A stretch of DNA of 13,699 nucleotides, from positions 1 to 13,699 of the forward strand of contig JBBRTJ010000097.1 of the NCBI GenBank assembly GCA_038244535.1, given 5' to 3'. Under the pieces are notes generated by a model. That model saw nothing but the letters and a program-made list of their open reading frames with translations. It was not told the DNA's origin and did not search any database. The DNA comes from JBBRTJ01 sp038244535. GTDB lineage: Bacteria; Actinomycetota; Acidimicrobiia; Acidimicrobiales; Ilumatobacteraceae. A program made the position numbers and the translations under genes. Positions 1-7,081 of this stretch are shown piece after piece. How positions within the stretch are numbered: the first letter of the stretch is position 1; each line of letters begins with the position of its first letter.

Positions 1-718
1 CGGCGGCGTTGACGACGGCGCGCACGTCGACGTCGCAGAGGTTGGAGATCTTGCGCTTGAGCGACTCGCTGAGTGGGGCCTCGCTGCGGCACACGATCAC
101 GTCGGGCTGGATGCCACGGCTGCGCAGCTCGGTGACCGAGTGCTGCGTCGGCTTCGTCTTCTGCTCGCCACTCGGACCGATGAACGGCACCAAGGTGACG
201 TGGAGGTAGCACACGTTGTCGCGGCCGACGTCCTTGCGGAACTGCCGGATGGCCTCGAGGAACGGCAGGATCTCGATGTCGCCGACCGTCCCCCCGACCT
301 CGGTGATGACCACGTCCACGTCGTCGGACACCAGGCGCCGGATCCGGTGCTTGATCTCGTCGGTGATGTGGGGGATGACCTGCACCGTGCGACCGAGGTA
401 GTCACCGCGACGCTCGGCAGCCAGCACCGCTTGGTAGATGCTCCCCGTCGTGGCGTTCGACCCCCGGCCGAGGTTCTCGTCGATGAACCGCTCGTAGTGG
501 CCAAGATCGAGGTCGGTCTCGCCACCGTCGTCGGTCACGAAGACCTCGCCGTGCTCGAACGGGTTCATCGTGCCCGGGTCGACGTTGATGTAGGGGTCGA
601 GCTTCTGCATCGTGACCCGAAGGCCCCGCATCTTCAGAAGCCGCCCCAGGGATGACGCAGTGAGCCCCTTGCCGAGGGAGCTGGCCACACCTCCCGTGAC
701 GAAGATGTGCTTGGCCAC
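1..718 (-). CDS. pyrG: CTP synthase, N-terminal part (runs off window)
   Basis: Makes CTP from UTP, ATP and glutamine, the last step of pyrimidine nucleotide synthesis, in the cytosol. Only the N-terminal 239 codons are present; family members have about 545 residues, so the glutaminase domain lies outside the window. The visible part is the amidoligase domain, starting MAKHIFVTGG. It has the P-loop SSLGKG (residues 13-18), DPYINVDPGTM (41-51), the DGGETDLDLGHYERF segment around residues 64-78 holding the Mg/ATP-binding Asp, and TEVGGTVGDIE (from residue 139) with the second metal ligand Glu140. The reading frame is unbroken. The start is GTG; it is chosen because AGGGAGGT lies 8 nt upstream (727-734) and the family N-terminus begins exactly there. 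It is last in the recN-side gene run, separated from recN by 107 nt carrying alternative hairpins. Identification is near certain. Confidence 0.97.
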   Translation of the reverse strand, partial: MAKHIFVTGGVASSLGKGLTASSLGRLLKMRGLRVTMQKLDPYINVDPGTMNPFEHGEVFVTDDGGETDLDLGHYERFIDENLGRGSNATTGSIYQAVLAAERRGDYLGRTVQVIPHITDEIKHRIRRLVSDDVDVVITEVGGTVGDIEILPFLEAIRQFRKDVGRDNVCYLHVTLVPFIGPSGEQKTKPTQHSVTELRSRGIQPDVIVCRSEAPLSESLKRKISNLCDVDVRAVVNAA

Positions 719-726
719 CGTGAAGT

Positions 727-734
727 ACCTCCCT
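727..734 (-). promoter_or_regulatory. Ribosome-binding site of pyrG
   Basis: AGGGAGGT on the minus strand, 8 nt before the GTG start at 718. It is a strong match to the anti-Shine-Dalgarno sequence and fixes the GTG start of pyrG. Confidence 0.8.
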
Positions 735-776
735 GGCGTCCGGCTGACCCGTCGAGGGTAGCGCCCTTCGCCGCGC

Positions 777-810
777 GAGCAGTGCATGGTCGGCACTGCT
801 CGGCAGTGCC
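777..810 (-). promoter_or_regulatory. Two mutually exclusive hairpins between recN and pyrG
   Basis: Two perfect inverted repeats share their middle arm. In transcript order, hairpin A pairs 803-810 with 792-799 (8 bp, 3-nt loop). Hairpin B pairs 793-801 with 777-785 (9 bp, 7-nt loop). They cannot form together because both use the segment around 793-799. No U-tract follows either stem, so a classic intrinsic terminator is not supported. The element could end or slow transcription after recN, protect the recN mRNA end, or act as an attenuator in the pyrG leader. A TACCCT box on the minus strand (755-760) could be a pyrG -10 element, but no -35 is clear. The pairing is read directly; the function is inference. 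Confidence 0.5.
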
Positions 811-825
811 CTACGTCCGCTTGGC

Positions 826-2415
826 TCAGCGGCCGCGCTGCTGACGGGCGGCAGCCAGCAGCTCACGGGCATGGGCCTGCGCCGAGTCGCTGGTCGCCAG
901 GCCCGACAGCATCCGAGAGAGCTCCTCGAAGCGCTCCTCGTCGTCGAGGAGCCGGGCCGAGGTCTCGGTACGGCCACCGACCTCTCGCTTGGTGACGCCG
1001 ACCTGCTGGTCGGCGAACGCGGCCACCTGAGCCAGGTGCGTGACCACGAGCACCTGGTGCTCAGCGGCGACTGCGGCGAGGGCCCTGCCGACCGCCAGTG
1101 CTGCGGCCCCCCCGACACCGGCATCGACCTCGTCGAACAACAACGTCGGCGGAGCATCGGTCAGCACGAGCCTGAGCGCAAGCATCGCCCGCGCCAGCTC
1201 GCCCCCCGACGCCGCCCGGGCCAAGGGAGCCAGCGGTTCACCGGCGTTGGCTCCGAGGAGGATCACGACGTTGTCGCCGGGATCCTCGTCGCCGACCGTC
1301 ACCGCCAGGCGGGCCCCCGTCATGGCCAGCTCGACCAGGTGCCCTTCCACCGCAAGGGCCAGGGCATCGGCGGCCCGCCGCCGCGCCGCTCCGACCACCG
1401 CCGCGGCAGCAACCACCGTGCGCTGCGCGGCCGCCCGCTCGTGCTCCAAGGCGCGAGCGCGGTCCTCGTAGCCCTCGAGCTCAGCGAGGCGCGCCGCAGC
1501 CGCCTCGTGGAAGGCCACCACGTCGGCCAGCGTCTCGCCGTACTTGCGGCGCAGCTCCCGCAACGCGTGACGGCGAGCGCGCACCGCCGCCAGGCGCTCC
1601 GGGTCATCGTCGAGCTGGTCGACGAGGCGGTCGGCCTCCCGGGCCAGGTCGTCGAGCTCGACGGCGACGCCCCGGAGGCGATCAGCCAGCTCCGCGAGCG
1701 GGGCTCGTCCCTGCACGGAACCCAGGGCTCCCCGCACGCCGTCGAGTGCGCCGCCGTCGTCGCGCAGCGCGGCCACCAGGGTGCCGGCCGCCTCTCGATG
1801 GGCCTGCGCAGCAGCAAGTGAGTCCTCGATGCGATCGAGGTGCTCGTCCTCGTCGGGGCCATCGATGGCCGCTCGGTCCAGCTCGTGCACCTCGTAGCGC
1901 AAGAGGTCGATCTCGCGGGCCCGAGCGCGGGTGTCGCCGCCGAGCTCGGCCATCGATCGGTCGAGCTCGGCCACACCGGCGATCGCCACCCTCAGCGGCG
2001 CGAGATCGATCGCCGCGAACCGATCGAGGGCTTGACGCTGCGTCGCGGGCGCCCCCAGCGACTGGTGGGCGTGCTGCCCATGCAGGTCGACGAGGCCGGC
2101 GCCGGCCTCGGCCAGCGTCGCCGCCGTGGCCAAGCGCCCATCGACGTAGGCGCGGCTGCGGCCGGTGGCCGGCACGGCCCGGGCGAGCACGACTTCGCAG
2201 TCGCCGACGACGAACCGTCCCTCCACCCAGGCCTCGGCGGCCCCGGCACGGACCAGCGCGGGGTCGGCGCGGCCCCCGAGGAGCAGCGCGATCGCCTCGA
2301 CCAGCAGCGTCTTGCCGGCACCCGTCTCGCCCGTGAGGGCGGTCATGGCCGGCCCGAGCACGAGGGTCAGGTCGGCGATGACCCCGAGGTCGCGCACCCG
2401 CAGCTCGGTCAGCAT
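826..2415 (-). CDS. recN: DNA repair ATPase RecN
   Basis: SMC-like ATPase that acts early in repair of DNA double-strand breaks, on DNA in the cytosol. The protein has 529 residues, slightly shorter than the usual 550-590. Visible motifs are the Walker A GETGAGKT (29-36), the LHGQH box (111-115) and a long Glu/Arg/Ala-rich coiled-coil centre (about 145-360) with the conserved KYGE (291-294). The ABC signature is ASGGELAR (402-409), Walker B LLFDEVD (425-431) and the switch region VVTHLAQVAAFAD (457-469). The start is the ATG overlapping the nadK stop by one base (TGATG), and the protein then begins MLTELRVRDLGVI as the family does. An in-frame upstream extension would lie inside nadK and was rejected. 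No strong Shine-Dalgarno site is seen, so translation is probably coupled to nadK. Confidence 0.96.
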   Translation of the reverse strand: MLTELRVRDLGVIADLTLVLGPAMTALTGETGAGKTLLVEAIALLLGGRADPALVRAGAAEAWVEGRFVVGDCEVVLARAVPATGRSRAYVDGRLATAATLAEAGAGLVDLHGQHAHQSLGAPATQRQALDRFAAIDLAPLRVAIAGVAELDRSMAELGGDTRARAREIDLLRYEVHELDRAAIDGPDEDEHLDRIEDSLAAAQAHREAAGTLVAALRDDGGALDGVRGALGSVQGRAPLAELADRLRGVAVELDDLAREADRLVDQLDDDPERLAAVRARRHALRELRRKYGETLADVVAFHEAAAARLAELEGYEDRARALEHERAAAQRTVVAAAAVVGAARRRAADALALAVEGHLVELAMTGARLAVTVGDEDPGDNVVILLGANAGEPLAPLARAASGGELARAMLALRLVLTDAPPTLLFDEVDAGVGGAAALAVGRALAAVAAEHQVLVVTHLAQVAAFADQQVGVTKREVGGRTETSARLLDDEERFEELSRMLSGLATSDSAQAHARELLAAARQQRGR

Positions 2416-3266
2416 CAGCGATCGCTCAACCCGAACTTGGCCTTCAAGATGGCATGGAAGTCGCGGTGGCCGTACTGCACGAAGCGCGCCACCACTGACG
2501 AGGCACGGCACCGGAGCCGATCACCACTGACGAGCAGCGGGCCCTCCCGACCGTCGACGAACAGCTGGGCGGTGCGCGTGCCGATCACCTCGATCTCCAC
2601 TTCCTGGGCCGGGTCGAGCACGAGCGTGCGATCGAACAGCATGTGGGGTGAGACCGGTGTGAGCAGCAGGGCGCGATGGCGGGGCGACACGATCGGGCCC
2701 CGGGCGCTCAGGGCGTAGGCCGTCGATCCCGTCGGGGTGGCCACGATCAGGCCGTCGGCGGCATAGCTCGTGAAGACGGCACCGTCGATGCTGACCAGCA
2801 GCCGAACCGTGTGGCTCCCCTCGCGCTTCTCGATCACTGCGTCGTTCAGGGCTCGCGTGCGCACGATCCCCCCGGCTGTCTCAACCTCGACGTCGACCAG
2901 CATGCGCTCCTCGACGGTGTGGCGATCGGTGAAGAACGCCTCGAGGGCCAGTTCCATGGACGCAGGTTCCACCGCAGTGAGGTAGCCCAACTGGCCCACG
3001 TTGACACCAAGCAGCGGCGTGTCGGCTCCGTTCACGAGCTCGACGGCTCGCAAGACAGTGCCGTCACCGCCGAGGCTCACGATCAGATCGAGTCCTTCGG
3101 CACCGAAGCCCGAACCGCAAGCCAGCTCACCGAGCCCGAGCACAACGGCATCGTCGTCGACCATGACCACCTGGTGCCCCCGCTCCTCGAGCCAGATCAC
3201 CGCTCGCTGAGCCAGCTCACCGGCCTGGGTGCGATCGTGATGGGCGACGAGCCCGACCTTGCTCAT
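2415..3266 (-). CDS. nadK: NAD kinase
   Basis: Phosphorylates NAD+ to NADP+ in the cytosol using ATP or polyphosphate, supplying the NADP pool for biosynthesis and redox defence. It has 283 residues, the normal size. The diagnostic GGDGT motif is at residues 66-70, followed by LLGVNVGQLGYL (85-96), the conserved ND pair (141-142), and the DGLIVATPTGST stretch (171-182) of the substrate site. The ATG overlaps the tlyA stop by 4 nt (ATGA). A longer in-frame start would sit inside tlyA and lacks family support. A GGGGG run about 7 nt upstream is only a weak ribosome-binding site. tlyA-nadK-recN form a coupled set, an order also known from M. tuberculosis (tlyA-ppnK-recN). Confidence 0.96.
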   Translation of the reverse strand: MSKVGLVAHHDRTQAGELAQRAVIWLEERGHQVVMVDDDAVVLGLGELACGSGFGAEGLDLIVSLGGDGTVLRAVELVNGADTPLLGVNVGQLGYLTAVEPASMELALEAFFTDRHTVEERMLVDVEVETAGGIVRTRALNDAVIEKREGSHTVRLLVSIDGAVFTSYAADGLIVATPTGSTAYALSARGPIVSPRHRALLLTPVSPHMLFDRTLVLDPAQEVEIEVIGTRTAQLFVDGREGPLLVSGDRLRCRASSVVARFVQYGHRDFHAILKAKFGLSDR

Positions 3267-4015
3267 GGTGCGCCCCCGGGTGCGATCGCGTGCACGAACA
3301 GTTCGACGTTGCCCTCGGCACCGCGCAGGACGCTGGTGGTCCATGCGACGGGCGCGGCGCCCGCCACGAGCAGCGCCTCGGACACCTCGCCCCGGATGCG
3401 CTCGTGCACCGCGGGGTCGCGAATGACGCCCTTGGCTCGAGCCGCCTCCACTCGTCCGGCTTCGAACTGGGGCTTCACGAGGAGCACGAGATCGCCGCCC
3501 TGAGCGGCAGCACCGAGCAGCGCGCCGAGCACGACCCGCAGGCTGATGAACGACAGGTCGGCCACGACGAGGTCGACCTGTCCACCGAGGAGCTCGGGGG
3601 TCACCCGCCGGATGTCGGTTCGCTCGAACACGGCAACGCGGGGGTCATCGCGAAGCTTGGGGTGGAGCTGGCCGTGACCGACGTCGACGGCAGCCACATG
3701 AGCGACCCCACGCTGCAACAGGCAGTCGGTGAAGCCCCCCGTGGAGGCACCGGCATCGAGGGCACGGCGGCCGGCAACTGCGACGCCCAGCTCGTCGAGT
3801 GCTGCGTCGAGCTTCTCGCCGCCACGCCCGACGAAGCGCGCACGCGGGCCGAGGAGCCGAACCGGTTCACCGGCTCCCACCAGCCGGGTGACCTTCAGCG
3901 CGGGCGCACCGGCGACCAGGACGTTGCCGGCCGCCACGGCCAGCTGGGCCTCGGTCCGACTGGTCACCAGCCCTCGTCGCACGAGCTCGACGTCCAGGCG
4001 CCGCCGTGTCGTCAT
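3263..4015 (-). CDS. tlyA: TlyA-family rRNA 2'-O-methyltransferase
   Basis: SAM-dependent ribose methyltransferase. In mycobacteria TlyA methylates 16S C1409 and 23S C1920 and its loss gives capreomycin resistance; that activity is inferred here from family membership. There are 250 residues against about 268 in M. tuberculosis. The N-terminal S4 RNA-binding domain covers residues 1-60 (RRRLDVELVRRGLVTSRTEA). The FtsJ-type domain follows, with the SAM-binding stretch ALDAGASTGGFTDCLL (85-100). The expected K-D-K-E tetrad can be placed at Lys68 (GGEKLD), Asp153 (VADLSFISL), Lys181 (VKPQFE) and Glu238 (GNVELF). The ATG start is 21 nt after the stop of the Lys/Ala-rich gene. No Shine-Dalgarno site is obvious; a GC-rich inverted repeat occupies the spacer. 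Confidence 0.95.
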   Translation of the reverse strand: MTTRRRLDVELVRRGLVTSRTEAQLAVAAGNVLVAGAPALKVTRLVGAGEPVRLLGPRARFVGRGGEKLDAALDELGVAVAGRRALDAGASTGGFTDCLLQRGVAHVAAVDVGHGQLHPKLRDDPRVAVFERTDIRRVTPELLGGQVDLVVADLSFISLRVVLGALLGAAAQGGDLVLLVKPQFEAGRVEAARAKGVIRDPAVHERIRGEVSEALLVAGAAPVAWTTSVLRGAEGNVELFVHAIAPGGAP

Positions 4016-4036
4016 GGGATCGGCCGGCCGCGCCGG

Positions 4037-4570
4037 CTACTCGGCCGCGGGCGTCGCGGTGCGGGTCCCGGCCGGTGAAGCCTTGGCCGCCTTGGACGCC
4101 TTTGCTGCCTTCGCGGGCTTCGCCCCGACGGCGGCCTTCTTGACGGCCTTGGTCGCCTTCGCCCCGACATCGGCCTTCTTGACGGCCTTGGTCGCCTTGG
4201 TCGCCTTCGCCGGCTTGGCCGCAGCGGCGACCTTCTTGGACGCCTTGGCGGCCTTGGCGGGGCTGCTCGTCTTGCCGGCGGGCTTGGCCATCGCCTTCAA
4301 CCGTCGCTCGAGCCGATCGAGATCCTTCTGCGTGGCGACTCCGATGGCCTTCACCTGGCGGGCCACCTCGTTCTGGATGGTGGCGGCTAGGTCCTCGGAG
4401 CTCTTGCGGCTCCGCTCGAGGAGGTCGGCGACGCTGGACTGCACCTCGTCCACCCTGAGCTCACCGGCCTGGACCAGTTCGCGCGCGATGCGCTCGGCGC
4501 GCTCCTGGGTGAGGCGGGTGAACGACATCCCTGCATCGAGCAGACGACGGAGCAGATCGGTTTGTGCCAT
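4037..4570 (-). CDS. Coiled-coil protein with Lys/Ala-rich histone-H1-like tail
   Basis: A 177-residue soluble protein of uncertain function. Residues 1-95 are strongly helical and charged (for example LVQAGELRVDEVQSSVADLL), resembling the helical core of phasins and PhaF/PhaI-type polyhydroxyalkanoate-granule proteins. Residues 96-177 are an extreme Lys/Ala/Pro tail of AKxxKA and AVKKA units, like histone H1 or the PhaF DNA-binding tail. The tail holds a 13-residue tandem duplication (39 bp at DNA level). Such tails bind DNA non-specifically, so a nucleoid-linked or granule-linked role is plausible. In M. tuberculosis a short unknown gene (Rv1693) occupies this slot. No Shine-Dalgarno site is visible; a TACGCT box (4577-4582) ends 6 nt before the ATG, which would suit a leaderless transcript. 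The coding call is firm, the function is not. Confidence 0.82.
   Translation of the reverse strand: MAQTDLLRRLLDAGMSFTRLTQERAERIARELVQAGELRVDEVQSSVADLLERSRKSSEDLAATIQNEVARQVKAIGVATQKDLDRLERRLKAMAKPAGKTSSPAKAAKASKKVAAAAKPAKATKATKAVKKADVGAKATKAVKKAAVGAKPAKAAKASKAAKASPAGTRTATPAAE
4119..4196 (-). repeat. 39-bp tandem duplication in the Lys/Ala-rich tail
   Basis: Two adjacent 39-bp units, 4119-4157 and 4158-4196, differ only at two neighbouring bases (GCG against ATC context in the plus-strand reading). In frame they give two 13-residue units of the type ATKAVKKAxVGAK. The near identity suggests recent duplication by slippage or unequal crossing-over. Confidence 0.9.
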
Positions 4571-4625
4571 GTGAGCAGCGTACCGGCACGATCAACGGCC
4601 GCCGGGGTTGCTCGCGCCGCAGCGC

Positions 4626-5444
4626 TCAGGGCACCAGGTGAGAGGCGAACGCTGCGAGGTCAGCCACGACGAGCGCCGGTGCCGGGTCTGGGAGCGAGTC
4701 GCCCGGCCGCGTCACCCCCGTGAGCACGAGCACGAAGGGAGCGCCCAGCGCCGCAGCGAAGCGACCATCGGTGTCGAGCCGGTCGCCCACCGCCCACAGA
4801 TCAACCCCGTCACTGCCGAGCACGGACAGCACGAGGTTCACCATGGCCGCGTACGGCTTGCCGGCCACGACTGGTTCGACCCCAGCGCCGGTGCGCACCG
4901 AGGCCAAGATCGAGCCTCCACCGGGGATCGGTCCGGTCGGGGTCGGGTAGGTCGCGTCGTCGTTGGTGCCGATCAGACGAGCGCCGGCCCGCACCGCCAG
5001 GGTGGCCAGCCGCAGCGCGTCGTAGTCGAAGGTCCGATGGAACCCCACGACCACGACGTCGAAGGCCGGCAGCGGCGGACCGCCGAGCTCACCGGCCCCG
5101 ACGAGTGCTTCGGCACGGACGACCTCGGCCCCGGCCCGCGTCAGCTCGTCGTTCGCACCAGGGCCTCCGAGCAGCAGCACGTGCTCGCCGGCGGCCACCA
5201 GCGAGGCGGACGCCATGGCTGACGTGATGACGTCCCCCGCCGCAGGGATTCCCAGGGCGTTGAGCTTGGTCTCGACCTCCCCCACCGGACTGAACGAGTT
5301 GTTGGTCACGAAAAGCACGCGATGGCCGCCGGCTCGGAGGCGGGCGATGGCCGGCGCCGCTCCGGCGATCACCTGATCGGCCAACCAGATCACACCGTCG
5401 AGATCGCACACCACCGTCACGACGTCTGATCCTGGCACGCCCAT
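4626..5444 (-). CDS. HAD-IIA family phosphatase (NagD / Rv1692-like)
   Basis: Phosphatase of the haloacid dehalogenase superfamily, subfamily IIA with a C2 cap. It has 272 residues. Motif I is CDLDGVIW (nucleophile Asp14, acid/base Asp16), motif II VTNNS (46-50), motif III Lys196 in AGKPYAAM, and motif IV GDRLDTD (220-226). The cap segment TNDDATYPTPTGPIPGGG (160-177) is typical of the NagD/pNPPase group. The homologue in the same chromosomal slot of M. tuberculosis, Rv1692, is a glycerol-3-phosphate phosphatase, so lipid head-group recycling is a reasonable guess, but the substrate cannot be read from the sequence. The ATG at 5444 has a weak AAGG upstream; a GTG at 5420 with AGGA upstream would remove 8 residues and is equally possible. 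It is divergent from the DUF1015 gene with about 9 nt between them. Confidence 0.9.
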   Translation of the reverse strand: MGVPGSDVVTVVCDLDGVIWLADQVIAGAAPAIARLRAGGHRVLFVTNNSFSPVGEVETKLNALGIPAAGDVITSAMASASLVAAGEHVLLLGGPGANDELTRAGAEVVRAEALVGAGELGGPPLPAFDVVVVGFHRTFDYDALRLATLAVRAGARLIGTNDDATYPTPTGPIPGGGSILASVRTGAGVEPVVAGKPYAAMVNLVLSVLGSDGVDLWAVGDRLDTDGRFAAALGAPFVLVLTGVTRPGDSLPDPAPALVVADLAAFASHLVP

Positions 5445-5453
5445 CTGACAACC

Positions 5454-6656
5454 TTGACGCTCGTGCCCCGCTTCGAACCCTTCACCGGCATCCGCTACGC
5501 CGCCGGCCCCGATCAGCTCACGCCGCTCGTCGCCCCGCCCTACGACGTCATCGACGACGAGGACCGCGCCGCGCTTGCCGCACGGTCCCCGCACAACATC
5601 GTCCACATCGACGTTCCGCTCGACCGCGATGGTCCGGGTCGGTACGCAGCAGCGGCCGCGCTGCTCCAGCAGTGGCTTTCCGACCGGACCCTGGCGGTCG
5701 ACGCCGAACCGGTCTACTACGGCTACCGCATGAGCTGGATCGACGAGCTGGGTGCCGCGGTGGGCACCACCGGGGTGATCGGTGCCCTCGAGGTCGTGCC
5801 CACGGGTGAAGGCGATGTGCTGCCGCACGAGCAGACCACCCCGAAGGCCAAGACGGACCGCCTCGACCTGACCCGGGCCACGGGCACCAACCTGTCTGCG
5901 GTGTGGGGCCTGTCGATGGCCGAGGGGCTGACCGCCGCGGTCGCGGGACAGGGCCGCTTGGTCGCCGACGTCGTCGATGACGACGGTGTGCACCACGAGC
6001 TGACGGTCATCGACGACGCCTCGGCGATCGCCGCCATCCGAGCCATCGCCGAATCAGCGCCGGTGGTGATCGCCGACGGGCACCACCGCTACGAAGTGGC
6101 CCGTACCTATCGGGCAGAGCGAGCGGCCGCGGCCGAGGGACCGTCGGCGGCCGATCTCACCATGGCGCTCCTGGTCGAGCTGACACCGCCCGAACTGCAC
6201 GTCTTGGCCATCCACCGGCTCTTGTCGGGAGTGCCCGAGGGCTACGACTTGCTCGCCGCGCTCGGCCCCCACTTCCATGCCGAGACCCTGGGCCCGGTCT
6301 CGGCGGCCACCGCCGCCGAGATGGTCGACCGGGGCGGCCTGTGCCTCGTGGACCGAGCCGGTCACGGCATGCTCCTTCAGCCCAAGGAGGGAGCCTTCGA
6401 TGACCTCCCCGACCTCGACTCGGCGCGGCTCGACCATGCGCTCGCCGACGTGCCCCACGAGATCGCGTACCAGCACGGGATCGGTCACGTCATCGACGCA
6501 CTCACCGGCGGCCGCGCCCAGTACGGGGTGCTGCTGCGGCCGGTGACGGTCCCCGTCATCCAGGCCATGGCCGACCGGCGCCAGCTCATGCCGCCGAAGT
6601 CGACGTTCTTTTCACCCAAGCCCCGCACCGGCCTGGTGATCCGCCCGCTCAACTGA
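5454..6656 (+). CDS. DUF1015 family protein
   Basis: Conserved protein of unknown biochemical role, 400 residues, normal for the family, and the only plus-strand gene here. Diagnostic stretches are FEPFTGIRY (8-15), LVAPPYDVI (25-33), LPHEQTTPKAKTDRL (123-137), the invariant DGHHRYE (208-214), and the C-terminal MPPKSTFFSPKPRTG (379-393). It has no signal peptide or membrane segment. The DGHHR box recalls the DGxHR/GExR boxes of ParB/sulfiredoxin-fold nucleotide-binding proteins such as SerK; this is a motif-level impression only. The start is uncertain: TTG at 5454 gives the full open frame, while GTG at 5463 would begin just before the first conserved residues. Neither has a Shine-Dalgarno site, so a leaderless transcript is plausible. 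It ends 23 nt from the convergent lipoprotein gene. Confidence 0.9.
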   Translation: MTLVPRFEPFTGIRYAAGPDQLTPLVAPPYDVIDDEDRAALAARSPHNIVHIDVPLDRDGPGRYAAAAALLQQWLSDRTLAVDAEPVYYGYRMSWIDELGAAVGTTGVIGALEVVPTGEGDVLPHEQTTPKAKTDRLDLTRATGTNLSAVWGLSMAEGLTAAVAGQGRLVADVVDDDGVHHELTVIDDASAIAAIRAIAESAPVVIADGHHRYEVARTYRAERAAAAEGPSAADLTMALLVELTPPELHVLAIHRLLSGVPEGYDLLAALGPHFHAETLGPVSAATAAEMVDRGGLCLVDRAGHGMLLQPKEGAFDDLPDLDSARLDHALADVPHEIAYQHGIGHVIDALTGGRAQYGVLLRPVTVPVIQAMADRRQLMPPKSTFFSPKPRTGLVIRPLN

Positions 6657-6679
6657 GCCGAACCGCTCTGAGCCGGTCG

Positions 6680-7081
6680 TCACGGGACGATGCGGCCGCC
6701 CCGGGTGGTGCGGCCGCTCCAGGTTCCACACTGCGAGCAGTCACCCGATGTGAAGTCGATGCTCCCGCTCCATGCGCGTACGAACGAGGCGTCGCTCGAC
6801 CGCGCCACGAGTGTGACCAGGACCGGCGCCCCGGGTGCGGTCGGGGTGAACGGGACCGACACCAGCGGGCCACCGGGCACCACCGAGCAGACGCCATCGG
6901 TGCACACCTCGTAGCTGGCAGCGTTGAAGAAGCGCGCGTTGACGGTGATCGTCACCCTCGGCGCGCATTGGGCGCGCGTGCACGAGCAGCCGCTGGCGCT
7001 GCCCGCGCCGAGGCCGAGCAGCGCGACAAGTGGCAGCAACCGCCAGCGCAGCGCCAATGCGAGTGCTACTCGATCCTCCAC
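6680..7081 (-). CDS. Putative small secreted Cys-rich lipoprotein
   Basis: Not recognised as a known family. From the GTG at 7081 it has 133 residues. An Arg-containing start is followed by a hydrophobic stretch (LLPLVALLGLGAG, about 15-27) and SASGC, a tolerable lipobox with Cys32, so export and lipid anchoring are likely. The mature part is about 100 residues with seven Cys (32, 34, 39, 60, 65, 115, 118), including CxC and CxxC pairs, and otherwise Thr/Val/Ser-rich, suggesting a small beta-rich disulfide or metal-binding fold. Codons favour G/C at the third position, as in neighbouring genes, which supports coding. The GTG start would overlap the korB 3' end by 16 nt. A TTG at 7057 also leaves a working signal peptide, but a GGAGG lies 17 nt from it, which is too far. 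The start is therefore open. Confidence 0.6.
   Translation of the reverse strand: MEDRVALALALRWRLLPLVALLGLGAGSASGCSCTRAQCAPRVTITVNARFFNAASYEVCTDGVCSVVPGGPLVSVPFTPTAPGAPVLVTLVARSSDASFVRAWSGSIDFTSGDCSQCGTWSGRTTRGGRIVP

Noticed and set aside
777..801. The 9-bp hairpin after recN as a standard intrinsic terminator
   Set aside because: No run of T follows the stem on the minus strand, so it is listed as an unexplained regulatory or 3' end structure instead.
402..1157. A minus-strand frame of 251 codons spanning the recN-pyrG junction
   Set aside because: Out of frame with both recN and pyrG, which are each uninterrupted and carry their full motifs; not a fusion or frameshift.
3290..4078. A 262-codon plus-strand open frame opposite tlyA
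   Set aside because: Antisense shadow of tlyA, which has its catalytic tetrad intact; no domain or ribosome-binding site supports the plus-strand reading.
4626..5996. A 456-residue version of the HAD protein
   Set aside because: The extra N-terminal 184 residues are antisense to the conserved DUF1015 gene, and the HAD motif I then begins only after residue 195; the family starts at the DxD motif within about 15 residues.
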